A stretch of DNA of 44,547 nt from an uncultured Microbulbifer sp. (GCF_947498635.1 NZ_CANMKV010000036.1:1-44547); one strand, 5' to 3'; shown: positions 35,301 to 43,540, counted from the stretch's first letter. The notes: generated by a model not told the origin, from the sequence alone. Program-made: numbers and translations.

Positions 35301-38300
35301 AGTTCAGCCCCTGCCGCCGCTGCCGCACCGGGTTCTGTTGACCAATCCGCCTTTAGTTCTGTGTCCTACCACTACCATCAGATGAAACTCCAGGCTGCCG
35401 GCCGGGGTATGTTGGGCTTCCAGAAAATCCGCACTACCGATGATCAAACCGGCGTAGTGACGGAAACTACCTACCGCCAGGACTTCCCCTTTGTGGGCAT
35501 GCCATTACAGACCGAAACCCGTACAGCCGAAGGGCAGCTACTGAGCCGGGCGACCAACAATTGGCGTCTGCAGGGCTGGAATGGTAGCGGGAAGCCTCTG
35601 CCACCTTATCAACCTTATATTTATCAAGCGGTGGAAGAAACGTATGACCTGAAGGATGCGGGTACTACGCAGGGAGAATTGCTGCAAAGCGTGACCACCA
35701 CAAACAGCTACGATGCCCATGGCAATGCGCTGAGTATCGATGTTGTCACCAAAGACGGTATCTCCGGCGACCAGTTTGTTAAGAAAACGGAAAATACCTA
35801 TGGCAGCAGCGTTTGGGAGAAAGAGAAGGGCCGCTTAACCGCAACAAAAGTGACCAGCACCCGCCCAGGTATGCCAAGCCATATCCGCGAGTCAGCCTTT
35901 ACTTATTATTCATCAGGCGTACATAAAGGTCTTTTGAAAAGCGAGGTTATTGAGCCCAATAGGCCAGAGTACAAACAGACCACCGCCTACGAATATGACG
36001 ATTTTGGCAATGTTGTTAAAAAGACGGTAACGGCTCCCGGTGAAACCGCTCGCAGTGCTAGAACGGTGTATGACCTTTCCGGCCGCTATGTGTTTGAAAG
36101 TTACAGTGCCCTCGATCACCTAACCGAAAGGGTGGTTTCCCGTAACCACTTCGGCGCTCCGCTGGAAGTTCAGGGGATGAATGGGCTGGAAAGCGTGTTC
36201 GCCTACGATAAGTTTGGCCGCGAAACCATCAGTCGGAGTAGCACCGGCGCGGATAAACTGACAGATTATGAGCGCTGTGTTATCGGCTGCCCGGCCGGTG
36301 GCAAATATAGTGTGACGACCCGCAGCAGTACCGGTAGCTGGAGTAGGGAATACTTTGACGCACTGGGCCGCTCTATGCGGACTGAAACCAAGGGCTTCAA
36401 TAGTAAAATCTATACCGATAAAGAATACGATAACCTGGGCCGCGTGAAGTTTGCCAGTGAGCCTTATTTCTCTGGTGATACCCGCCTATGGTCTGAAATG
36501 GAGTACGACCTGCTCGGTCGCCCGAGCCGCGTAACGGCGTCGGACGGCTCTGTGTCCAGTATCACCTATAGCGGCCTTAAGACCATCACCACCAATGATA
36601 AAGGCCAGCAAAAAACGGAGATGAAAAATGTTGCTGGCGAGTTGGTAGAAGTCATCGATGCGATCGATGGTCGCCTCACCTACGAATACGACAGCCAGGG
36701 CAATTTGCATAAAGCCAAATCCTGGGGCAAGGCGAATACTGCCGGTGCACATATCGATGAGGGCGACGGTCTCAGTTATCCCATTGTGGTCACGATCGAA
36801 TACGACAACCTTGGCCGCAAAATCCGTATGGACGACCCGGATAAGGGAGAGTGGCACTACGAATATACCGGCTTTGGCGAACTGAAAAAGCAAACCAACG
36901 CGAATGGTCATACCGTCGAGTTAACCTATGATCTATTGGGTCGACAGTCCACTCGCATTGAAAAGCCCAAGGGCTCCTCTAAACCCTCGAGCGATGTCTC
37001 TTGGTTCTATGACAGTGCCACCAATGGCTTAGGGCAGGTGGAGATGGTCATGGATAGCGTCACTGGTTATCAGGCGGTGTATCAGTATGACCAGGTTGGC
37101 CGAAACCATATCCAGGCGGTGGATGTTGATGGGGCCGGTGCGCAACCCTCCTACGTCACCACCACGGTATTTGATGGCCATGGCCGTGTTGAATACAGCT
37201 ACGATGCTCTGGACAGCATGCTCGATGGGGGTAAATCAGGGACTCAGAATTTCTACAATGCCTATGGGTATCTCTACAAGGTGGTAGACCTGGCCACTGG
37301 AGACCTGATTCAGGAAGTGAAAGCCCAGACCGCTCGTGGCCAGTTGAAAGAGCAACTGTTAGGTAACGGCGCAACCACCAGCTACAGCTACGAGGCTGAT
37401 ACTGGTCGCCTGACAAACCAGACCTCTACGGTATTGGGAACCTTTGGTATTCAAAATATCAACTACCAGTGGGATACCCTCGGCAATCTCACCAGCCGCC
37501 ACAACCAGAGTGGAAAGAAGGATCTACGCGAGAGCTTCTGTTATGACGAACTCAACCGTCTGATTAAAACCCATGTGGGTAGCAGCAACGTCAACTGTAG
37601 TGGCCTCAGCGCCTCCGAACAGGATATCCGTTATAACGCTATCGGGAATATCATCTATAAAGCCGGCGTGGGAGAGTATGTCTACGGCGAAAATAGCGCT
37701 GGCCCCCATGCGGTAACAACTGCTGGAGGCGTTAGCTATAAATATGACCTCAACGGCAATATGACTTCGGATGGTTTCGACGGTGGCCGTACCATCATCT
37801 ACACCACCTTCGATAAAGCCTCCGTAATCAAGAAGGGAAATAACACCACTGAGTTCCTCTATGGCCCCAGCCATAGCCGCTACTACCGCAAGGACACCAA
37901 TAGTAGTAATGGGGAAGTGACAGAGACCTGGTATATCGGCGGTATCGAGCGTATCCAGAAGTCCAGTAAGCCCAATGTGATCGAGTGGAAGCGTCACTTG
38001 GTGGGCACGGCAGTCTATACCGTGAAAACCGACAAGGAATTCAAGGTTCTCTCGACCGATAAGTTGTTCCTCTACAAGGACCACCTGGGTTCCATGGACC
38101 TGATTACTGATAAAGCCGGTAAGGTAGTGCAGGAAATGTCCTTCGATGCCTGGGGGCAGCGACGCAATAGCGCCAACTGGAATGCGTTATCCCTGACTGC
38201 GCTTTCGAACTTCGATCACAGTCGTACCACCCGTGGTTACACCGGCCATGAAATGCTGGATGAGGTGGGGCTGATTCATATGAATGGCCGTATCTATGAT

Positions 38301-39434
38301 CCGCGTTTGGGACGCTTTATGCAGGCGGACCCATTTATTCAGGCCGCTGCCGATACGCAGATGTATAACCGCTATAGCTATGTGCGGAATAATCCGCTGA
38401 ATGCTAGTGACCCTAGTGGCTACTTCAGTCTTCGTAAGTTACTTAGTCCGATGCAAATGGTTTTCAAGGCCATTGGACCACAGTGGAGTGGCATTTTGAA
38501 TGCAGTAGCCTCTATGGCTTGTGGTCCCTATGCGCCTCTTTGCGCTGCAGCAGGTGCATATGATATGACAATGGCCTTTGGAGGTTCTTATAGCGATGCT
38601 TTTAAAAGTGCTGTTATAGCTGGTGTGTCTAGTTTTGCTTTCCAAAAAATTGGGGATTTTTTCTCGAATTGTTCATCCTGTGCCGCAACATCAGGAAGTG
38701 GAGCTTTTGGTACCGATTTAACCTACCAAGCGTTCGCTGCCAAAGTTGCTGCTCATGCAATTACGGGAGGGGTTATGTCAGTTCTACAAGGTGGTAAGTT
38801 TGGTCATGGGTTTATTAGTGCAGGCGTAACCGCTGCTTCTTCTGGTGCAATAGGGAAAATTGGAGGAGATGTAAATAGTGTTAATTATACTAGTTTCACT
38901 AGTCGTGCTTTGCGAGTCTCTGCTGCTGCAACGGTCGGAGGTACAGCATCAAAAATGACTGGAGGCAAGTTTGCAAATGGTGCGGTGTCGGGTGCTTTCT
39001 CGAGAGCGTTCAATGATGAGTTGGGGCGTCACTTAAAGCCAAAACCGATCAAAACCGATGATATTTTCAAGGCATCTGTTTCGATTGAAGTTAATGCAGG
39101 AGCATTTGCTGCGGGTAATGATGGGTCTATCTCATTTGACATGCTTGATTTAACTAAAGACATGATTCTTCCCATTAATATGAATGGAGAAGAGATTGTG
39201 TTTGGTAAGAAGTTTGGGTTGAGAAACAATGCTGAACTTCAAGCAGGAGGAGTATTGACTATGGATGGAGCGGTCGGTGTTACTGGCGCTATTGAAGTTC
39301 GTAATACATCTGTTACGGGTAAGGCAACGGTTAATGTGGTGAAACCCTGGTACTCATTCCTTCAATCAATACCTGCTCATGTTTATCAATCTTTGAACTC
39401 ACCTGAAGTTAGCTATGGAGAAGATCATGAATAA
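32319..39434 (+). CDS. Giant Sec-exported FG-GAP/SpvB/Rhs polymorphic toxin
   Basis: About 2371 residues from ATG 32319, chosen because it gives a clean Sec signal (MRISYFFLLVLCATFSSAVL); the frame is open from 32274. Order: a first calcium-type motif DIDDDGRED (about 36-44); SpvB-like domain (about 210-480, PEISLSYSSSGGNGLVGKGW); a run of DFNGDG/DINGDG/DLNNDG/DTNGDG FG-GAP motifs (about 525-890); many Rhs/YD repeats (YEYDDFGNVV, YDLLGR); and the Rhs core (about 1921-2036) from DHLGSMDL to RNNPLNASDPSGYF. After it come a Gly/Ala-rich linker with GGKFGHGF and GGKFANGA, and a roughly 140-residue unrecognised, beta-rich tip. The Rhs shell is expected to encapsulate and autocleave the tip. No PAAR or VgrG-like part is present. 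The stop overlaps the next gene by 8 nt. The core is duplicated in the decayed locus upstream. Confidence 0.9.
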   Translation: MRISYFFLLVLCATFSSAVLAASGIQKNGYTVYKGDIDDDGREDLYFEYNRPIILIHGDIITPLVMPQLPNFVLYLKRDKESYEDPEEVTLTELEIANLEKLDGGLSLLGDFNGDGATDLLLLAAMPLVIHAQGNGLPVLMQTLSTDNSDDTISYAAAILASVGVDSVLVQDKNEDGREDITAGDFVFHADESGTFGEYSTPANIQTPNMAGASGGQFRVNESGAATYAFPIATAAGTAGVVPEISLSYSSSGGNGLVGKGWGIGGLSGISRCRQTLSIDGSVGPINWTESDRFCLDGQRLIIESGSQYGAVGATYKTEMDSFARVTSIGGSPGKPSYFKVERKDGSVSYYGNSSDSKQLAGSNVLTWAQNRFEDNVGNPIEFLYEGNSESGHRVRSIRYAYGSGSYEAEVEFFYEDRPEHLRGFTAGYEFITTKRLEKIVSSSNGKVIREYNLGYNPVLPFVPREKYNDRTSLLTSLQECVGSSCLPAISFEWLQAPWRQYGDKSEAIDFSPTKHRFLSDYKYADFNGDGKQDIVWIEGYADDGSDTDIRVKYALSYGSVFIKQDFTGGAFSSEYFTQSNVDEGFAIRVLDFNGDGRHDLAIYDPRSSYGLPAKSWLVFLSRYDTGSKRWKLHSSPIATDRTNKDAIFADFNGDGLADYISVSYSKSSGAKVVVRLLESVGRAVSSKNYYKFSDEYTSYPLNISGAASMKSSGRLPDTLGDFNGDGAMDILVATSAGFEAAVFDQEAQEFRSIGVLSTTNTSKSPIAIDINGDGLTDIAYPGNSGSFYSKISTGTGFKDLGYLGSSRGSFVDLNNDGYQDFVWPVSSPWNDVKVRYFDQNTGEFIDSSDSRLFDHLSDCSGSATYCGTIASNDMIWFADTNGDGEADYHRYDASSGIVYTRLDNTRDSQYKNIPRNVINKIDNGLGNVTNITYQNMRYDELYTRLDVAAAGSTDAFYTALNGDWDLPADSHTLGKDKPVLDILSPMYLVAKVESSAPAAAAAPGSVDQSAFSSVSYHYHQMKLQAAGRGMLGFQKIRTTDDQTGVVTETTYRQDFPFVGMPLQTETRTAEGQLLSRATNNWRLQGWNGSGKPLPPYQPYIYQAVEETYDLKDAGTTQGELLQSVTTTNSYDAHGNALSIDVVTKDGISGDQFVKKTENTYGSSVWEKEKGRLTATKVTSTRPGMPSHIRESAFTYYSSGVHKGLLKSEVIEPNRPEYKQTTAYEYDDFGNVVKKTVTAPGETARSARTVYDLSGRYVFESYSALDHLTERVVSRNHFGAPLEVQGMNGLESVFAYDKFGRETISRSSTGADKLTDYERCVIGCPAGGKYSVTTRSSTGSWSREYFDALGRSMRTETKGFNSKIYTDKEYDNLGRVKFASEPYFSGDTRLWSEMEYDLLGRPSRVTASDGSVSSITYSGLKTITTNDKGQQKTEMKNVAGELVEVIDAIDGRLTYEYDSQGNLHKAKSWGKANTAGAHIDEGDGLSYPIVVTIEYDNLGRKIRMDDPDKGEWHYEYTGFGELKKQTNANGHTVELTYDLLGRQSTRIEKPKGSSKPSSDVSWFYDSATNGLGQVEMVMDSVTGYQAVYQYDQVGRNHIQAVDVDGAGAQPSYVTTTVFDGHGRVEYSYDALDSMLDGGKSGTQNFYNAYGYLYKVVDLATGDLIQEVKAQTARGQLKEQLLGNGATTSYSYEADTGRLTNQTSTVLGTFGIQNINYQWDTLGNLTSRHNQSGKKDLRESFCYDELNRLIKTHVGSSNVNCSGLSASEQDIRYNAIGNIIYKAGVGEYVYGENSAGPHAVTTAGGVSYKYDLNGNMTSDGFDGGRTIIYTTFDKASVIKKGNNTTEFLYGPSHSRYYRKDTNSSNGEVTETWYIGGIERIQKSSKPNVIEWKRHLVGTAVYTVKTDKEFKVLSTDKLFLYKDHLGSMDLITDKAGKVVQEMSFDAWGQRRNSANWNALSLTALSNFDHSRTTRGYTGHEMLDEVGLIHMNGRIYDPRLGRFMQADPFIQAAADTQMYNRYSYVRNNPLNASDPSGYFSLRKLLSPMQMVFKAIGPQWSGILNAVASMACGPYAPLCAAAGAYDMTMAFGGSYSDAFKSAVIAGVSSFAFQKIGDFFSNCSSCAATSGSGAFGTDLTYQAFAAKVAAHAITGGVMSVLQGGKFGHGFISAGVTAASSGAIGKIGGDVNSVNYTSFTSRALRVSAAATVGGTASKMTGGKFANGAVSGAFSRAFNDELGRHLKPKPIKTDDIFKASVSIEVNAGAFAAGNDGSISFDMLDLTKDMILPINMNGEEIVFGKKFGLRNNAELQAGGVLTMDGAVGVTGAIEVRNTSVTGKATVNVVKPWYSFLQSIPAHVYQSLNSPEVSYGEDHE

Positions 39435-40233
39435 ATTCATTTCAATAATACTCATCGTATTCTCTTGTACATTGGTTTTTGGTTGCGAAGTGCCTCAGGA
39501 AAGTCTTGAGAGTTTAGTATGGAAAAACTGCAAGATAAAAGATATTGATTTGGTTGAAGTTGAGTCTTGTGACACAGAAGAGTTAAGGTTGGATTTGAAC
39601 CGACTGTTTTCAGGTGCTGAAGGCGAATTTAGTTTGCCTCAGCTAGAGTTTTTAGTGTTAAAGATGGGTTTTAAAAATTATGCCCCGCTATTGGCGGAGA
39701 GTTATGTTGGTGATGGGGATCCATGTAAAGCCAGGAGGCTAGTGGAGACTCTGCTTGATCAGGGAGGTATTTTTTCGTATATGCTAGGAGTTTATCACTA
39801 TCAAGGTGTATGCGGTGAGGTGGATCTAAGTGCTTCATATTCGTACTTCGAGAAAGCTTCAAGACAGGGTAATTTGGAGGCCTCTTACAATGTTGCTTTG
39901 ATGAAATATTTTGGGAAAGGAGTTGAGCAGGATGTCCAGTTTTCTGCGGAGGTTTTCGCTAATCTGGCATCATTGAATCATTCAAAATCCATAGCTTTCA
40001 TTCAGAAACTAATTGAAGGTGGGTATGCGGATCAAAAAAATTTCTATGAGGCCGTAGAGTCTAGGCGGTCATTAATGAAATCACTGAGTTTGCGAAAAGC
40101 AGATGAATTCTTAGCAGGTGATGAGCTGAGAAAGTACTTGTCGGAGAATAATAGTGATGATGGATTTATCTTCTTTACTTCTTTGAAAAAGATACCTGAT
40201 GAGAGTGATCAAGCACAAGTTGAAAAAGAATAA
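39427..40233 (+). CDS. Sel1-repeat lipoprotein, probable immunity protein of the active Rhs tip
   Basis: A 268-residue exported protein. The signal MNKFISIILIVFSCTLVFG-C ends in a lipobox cysteine, and the middle contains TPR-like Sel1 repeats (LGVYHYQGVCGEVDLSASYSYFEKAS; ASYNVALMKYFGKGVEQD). ATG 39427 is preceded by GGAG and overlaps the rhs stop (ATGAATAA), so it is translated with the toxin; an ATG at 39415 is less likely. Sel1-type solenoids are known among immunity proteins, and overlap with a toxin gene is typical of them. Lipidation places it in the periplasm, suggesting where the toxin acts. The immunity role is inference. Confidence 0.75.
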   Translation: MNKFISIILIVFSCTLVFGCEVPQESLESLVWKNCKIKDIDLVEVESCDTEELRLDLNRLFSGAEGEFSLPQLEFLVLKMGFKNYAPLLAESYVGDGDPCKARRLVETLLDQGGIFSYMLGVYHYQGVCGEVDLSASYSYFEKASRQGNLEASYNVALMKYFGKGVEQDVQFSAEVFANLASLNHSKSIAFIQKLIEGGYADQKNFYEAVESRRSLMKSLSLRKADEFLAGDELRKYLSENNSDDGFIFFTSLKKIPDESDQAQVEKE

Positions 40234-40235
40234 TT

Positions 40236-40340
40236 GGGGTCAAAGTAAAATGTTGGCTTTATATGGTTCTTTTTCAGGATAATAGAGTTGGGAGTAAGTG
40301 GCCGGTGCTGATTTGGCCTTCGAGAATGTCTTTTAATAGG
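40236..40340. repeat. Inter-cassette repeat, copy 1
   Basis: Starts GGGGTCAAAGTA 3 nt after the Sel1 gene and includes GTAAGTGGCCGGTGCTG and TGGCCTTCGAGAAT. A diverged copy (about 70% by eye) is at 40872-40975, on the other side of the small lipoprotein pseudogene, so the two copies bracket one gene. Confidence 0.5.
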
Positions 40341-40348
40341 GTATTTTG

Positions 40349-40860
40349 ATGGCTAGGTCTTTGATAGTTTTAATAGTGCTTCTCTGCGGCTGTTCTCAGG
40401 CACAATCAGATGCTGGGAATTCAGACTTGAATGGAAAGGTATCTGGTTTTATGGATGGGGCAGAATCAACTTTGATAAAGTTGATTCCGGAAATGCGTAA
40501 TTATTCGAACGGTGAGCCTGTCTATACCGATAAGTTTTTATGTTCTATAGATCCTGATACAAATGAGGGGTAAAGTATTTGTTCATAAAAAATTCTTTGC
40601 TCTTGATGACAGGAGGGGAGTTTCCTTGTGAGCGAAGTATAGATGCTTATAGCCGATACTTTACATTAGAAGATGAAGCTCTTTACTGGGTATCGTTGGC
40701 ATCAGGAAATGAGAGGTTTCTCAATTATTTTGAGAGTTTAAACGGTGTTTTCAAGTTGAGTGAGCGGTACCCTGAGTCTTTAGAGTTTCTAAAGTACCGT
40801 GGTCATACAGATATTGCTGAAAGGCTTGAGATTAAGTGGGTGGGGTGTGGTCGGCAATAG
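40349..40860 (+). pseudogene. Small lipoprotein gene with a 1-nt frameshift (copy 1)
   Basis: ATG 40349 opens MARSLIVLIVLLCGC, a lipoprotein signal. The frame ends early at TAA 40571 because one base is missing in GAGGGGTAAAG relative to GAGGTGGAAAAG in copy 2 (43912). Shifting frame restores a roughly 170-residue protein to TAG 40860 (segments FIKNSLLLMTGGEFPCERSI, YFTLEDEALYWVSLASGNE, LEFLKYRGHTDIAERLEIKW). No family is recognised. The downstream half could be translated alone but would lack the signal. Confidence 0.8.
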
Positions 40861-40871
40861 CTAATTTTTAA

Positions 40872-40975
40872 TGAGGGTAGAGTAAATTGTTAGCGTCATA
40901 TATATGGCTATTTGTGAGAGTAATAGGGTTGTGGGTAAGTGGCCGATGCTGGCTTGGCTTTCGAGAATATATTTT
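40872..40975. repeat. Inter-cassette repeat, copy 2
   Basis: Diverged copy of 40236-40340: GGGTAGAGTAAATTGTTAGC, then GGGTAAGTGGCCGATGCTG and TGGCTTTCGAGAATA. It is followed by about 150 bp of T-rich DNA without a supported gene before 41133. Confidence 0.45.
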
Positions 40976-41132
40976 TGGCTAAGTAAGGCTGGGTTAAAAG
41001 CAAAGGTAAGATCTGTCTTATTTACTTTGAGTGGTTTTGTTGTTTTGTTTATGGTTTTTTGCAAGTTGATAACTGTCAGACAAGGTCTGATCTGTCAGGC
41101 ATTCCGGTTGTGATTTCTAGAGGAATTGATTT

Positions 41133-41450
41133 ATGAGAAAAATTATTTCTGTTTTTTTATTGTCTGTGCTCTCTCAGGTATCTAACGCAGATACAAGCAC
41201 CCCCTCAGTGACGATTAAAGGCATTGGAACAGGTTGGGGTTTAAGTGAGCTTTATATAGAGTCTAATGAAGGTGTCATAGTGGAAGGTTGTGCTTCTGAA
41301 AGGCTAAAGGTAAGTTTAACTAATCCAATGTTTGATCATATCCTCTCGATAGCGCTTTCTGCTTATCACACTAAGTCGAAGGTGACCCTTAGGGTTAAAG
41401 GTTGTGATGGCAGTGATATGAATGTAATCTCTATCAAGATATCTGATTAG
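41133..41450 (+). CDS. Small exported protein (orphan immunity candidate)
   Basis: A 105-residue protein with a cleavable Sec signal (MRKIISVFLLSVLSQVSNA), then a compact domain: SVTIKGIGTGWGLSELYIES, VIVEGCASERLKVSLTNP, ILSIALSAYHTKSKVTLRVK, and GCDGSDMNVISIKI. Two cysteines could pair. The order (beta hairpin, first Cys, a helix with SIALSAY, a strand, a second Cys, a last strand) parallels the 108-110-residue proteins at 41707 and 42163, so it may be a distant member. Role unknown; the setting suggests toxin neutralisation in the periplasm. Confidence 0.7.
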   Translation: MRKIISVFLLSVLSQVSNADTSTPSVTIKGIGTGWGLSELYIESNEGVIVEGCASERLKVSLTNPMFDHILSIALSAYHTKSKVTLRVKGCDGSDMNVISIKISD

Positions 41451-41470
41451 GCTTGAGGTGCTTTGAGTTA

Positions 41471-41500
41471 AATGAAAATTATTTGAATTTTCATTTTTTA
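41471..41500 (+). terminator. A+T-rich hairpin with T run
   Basis: A 9-bp stem AATGAAAAT (41471-41479)/ATTTTCATT (41487-41495), 7-nt loop, then further Ts to 41499. It lies about 20 nt after the 41133 gene. The stem is weak (mostly A-T) but followed by a T run, so it is a plausible terminator. Confidence 0.4.
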
Positions 41501-41706
41501 GGTTCGAAGGTTGCCAGTTATGGGAGCAACTGGATTCAGAAAATAGTGGTGTTGCTATATGGTTCTGCGTGGGGCGGAGTAAAACTAACGGTGCAGGATC
41601 GACTGTCAAGGATGTCTTTTTGGTTCAAGCTGGTTTGAATATAAAGTTGGCTGTTGTCTCGGTTGTTTTAGGTGATTTCTTGTTTGATTAATGGCTTAGG
41701 GTATTA

Positions 41707-42039
41707 ATGATGATTGGGTTAATGAAGTTTTTATTTTGGGGAATGATTTTTTTGAGTGTTTCAGCAGGGGCGTATGAAGGCCCATTTGCTACAGACGGCT
41801 CTCCATGGACTAGGGTGTCATCTAATGGTTCTTTCTCGATTTACCCTATGCCTGCTTCGGCTGGTTGCTATGATGATAAAGTCAGTGTAGCCAATACTGG
41901 CGACACAGAAATGAAGAGCATGGTGATGTCCTTAGTGCTTGCTGCACAAATGTCTGGGCGGAAGTTGAATATATGGGTGGAGCGGTACGACTCTACTTCA
42001 CCTCAGCGCTGTGAAATGGCATTTATCGAAATTGATTAG
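41707..42039 (+). CDS. Small exported protein, AYEGPF/PMP family, intact
   Basis: A 110-residue protein with a Sec signal to about residue 21 (LMKFLFWGMIFLSVSAGA), then AYEGPFATDGSPWTRVSSNG, FSIYPMPASAGCYDDKVSVA, MKSMVMSLVLAAQMSGRKLN and IWVERY, ending QRCEMAFIEID. The two cysteines (AGCYD; QRCEM) are conserved in the neighbour at 42163. It is the best-preserved member of a local family with broken copies at 30875, 43218 and 43650. Family unknown; predicted periplasmic. Confidence 0.75.
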   Translation: MMIGLMKFLFWGMIFLSVSAGAYEGPFATDGSPWTRVSSNGSFSIYPMPASAGCYDDKVSVANTGDTEMKSMVMSLVLAAQMSGRKLNIWVERYDSTSPQRCEMAFIEID

Positions 42040-42102
42040 TCTGCTTTGCTTTTTTGAGTGCTTTGCGCTTATGTTGGATAGGCGTGAAGATAGCGTTTTT
42101 TC

Positions 42103-42134
42103 TTTTCGTCTTTTCGTCTTTTCGTCTTTTCGTC
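42103..42134. repeat. Octanucleotide tandem repeat (TTTTCGTC)4
   Basis: Four perfect tandem copies of TTTTCGTC (42103-42134) inside a T-rich tract that ends about 15 nt before the ribosome binding site of the 42163 gene. Slippage by 8 bp would change promoter spacing or the leader, so it could tune expression. Confidence 0.9.
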
Positions 42135-42162
42135 TTTTTGTTTTTTTGTTTGGGAGCTCTAG

Positions 42163-42489
42163 GTGAAAAATATATATAGAATTTTATTTTATGGTTTGTT
42201 CTTTTTAAGCGTCTCTGTGTCGGCAACTGAGGGCCCCTTTTATTCCGAAGGGGCCCCTTGGGCTAGAGTATCGTCTAATGGAGATTTTGTTATATATCGT
42301 ATGCCTTCTTCGGCAGGGTGCCATGGTGATAAAGTTAGTGTGGGTAAGTTGGAAGACTCCGATATGCGAAAAATGACACTATCTTTGGTAACAGCCGCCC
42401 AGATGTCGGAGAGGAGAGTTAAGGTGTGGGTAAATTATGTTGGCACTACGCCACAGCGTTGCACGTTGGCATTTATTGAGGTTGAGTAA
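42163..42489 (+). CDS. Small exported protein, AYEGPF/PMP family, second intact member
   Basis: A 108-residue protein starting at GTG with GGGAG 7 nt upstream. Sec signal (KNIYRILFYGLFFLSVSVSA), then TEGPFYSEGAPWARVSSNGD, FVIYRMPSSAGCHGDKVSVG, MTLSLVTAAQMSERRVKVWV and TPQRCTLAFIEVE. About half identical to the 41707 protein, with the same two cysteines. The start of this gene is duplicated as a fragment at 43650. Function unknown; predicted periplasmic. Confidence 0.75.
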   Translation: MKNIYRILFYGLFFLSVSVSATEGPFYSEGAPWARVSSNGDFVIYRMPSSAGCHGDKVSVGKLEDSDMRKMTLSLVTAAQMSERRVKVWVNYVGTTPQRCTLAFIEVE

Positions 42490-42668
42490 TAAATCCCTCG
42501 ACCTGCCAAGTGAATGTTAGTTTTTTAAGGTGCTGCTTGTGGTGGGGCTGATTTAGGGAGAAAGATCAGAATTCATCAGGTTGCCTAATTGCCACTTTTG
42601 CTAAGTCACAGATAACTGTATATAAGCACAGTTTTCTGTTTGAGTAGCGTTGGTGGTGGGGTAAAGCC

Positions 42669-43037
42669 ATGAATAATAGTCAAAAATTGAAGATCGTTTT
42701 TTATTCTTTGAAGGGGTATTTGAGCTGGCTGGTATTTTTGACCATAGTTTTTTTTATGCTTTTTATGATATTCAAGTCGACAGGCAGCTTAACTGCAGGC
42801 AAGCCCTTTATGGTCGAGGTGATTTTTTCTGAGAGCACTGGATATGCTGGAGGGGCCCAGGGGTTGCCATTATATCTTTTGTCGGTGAGGGAGCCGGATA
42901 GAGAGTTAAATAACGTTTGGTCAAATGATTTCTTCAGCTCTAGTTCAAGGGTTTGTATTCAAGAAGTCCTTAAGAATAGCAAGGTGGTTGTGCGTTACAA
43001 GGTTGTGAACGAAAGTAATTGTGATGTTAACCTGTGA
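42669..43037 (+). CDS. Membrane protein, paralogue of the 30336 immunity candidate
   Basis: A 122-residue protein about 90% identical to the one at 30336-30701, with the same single transmembrane helix near residues 18-37 and the same C-terminal cysteines. Similarity between the loci begins almost exactly at the start codon and continues downstream through the spacer into the next small exported protein, so a two-gene unit was copied. No Rhs tip precedes this copy, so it would be an orphan immunity gene. Upstream lies an inverted repeat AACTGT (42614-42619)/ACAGTT (42628-42633). Confidence 0.7.
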   Translation: MNNSQKLKIVFYSLKGYLSWLVFLTIVFFMLFMIFKSTGSLTAGKPFMVEVIFSESTGYAGGAQGLPLYLLSVREPDRELNNVWSNDFFSSSSRVCIQEVLKNSKVVVRYKVVNESNCDVNL

Positions 43038-43217
43038 AGCATTTTGAGGGTTTTAGTATAATGTTGGTATCATTTGCTTCTCCGTGGGTAGAGTGATTTT
43101 TGGGGGAGGCAGGCTTAGCTGTCGAAGTAAAGGTTGAGTGTAAGTCGGCTGTTATCTTGGCTGCTACAAGTCATTTTATTATTTGAGTGATGGTGTAAAG
43201 TATTAATAACGGGTGAA

Positions 43218-43540
43218 ATGAAAAACTATTTGGTTTTCTAAATATTTTTTTAAGTGTTTTAGTGGTGGCCTATGAGGGGCCATTTACTGCGGATTACCCC
43301 CCCCTTGGACGAGGGTGGCATCTAATAGTGCCTTCACAATTTACCCTATGCCTACTGTCGTTAGTTGGTTTGATGATAAAGTCAGTATTGTCGATCCAAA
43401 ATGGCCCAGAAATGAAAGGCATGGTCATGCCTTTAGTGCTTGCTACACAAATATCTACCAGAAACATTAAAGTATGGGTGGAGAAATTTGATTCCACTAG
43501 GCCTCAGTGCGGCAAGTTGGCATTTATAGAGATTGATTGA
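43218..43540 (+). pseudogene. Broken small exported protein (AYEGPF/PMP family)
   Basis: ATG 43218 opens MKNYLVF, then stops. Fragments of the family appear in shifting frames: VVAYEGPFTAD, a run of eight C bases at a frameshift (43297-43304), TIYPMPTVVSWFDDKVSIV, then GPEMKGMVMPLVLATQIS and KVWVEKFDSTRPQCGKLAFIEID to TGA 43540. Its first cysteine is replaced by Trp. It is the counterpart of the 30875 pseudogene and follows the same membrane protein. Confidence 0.75.
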
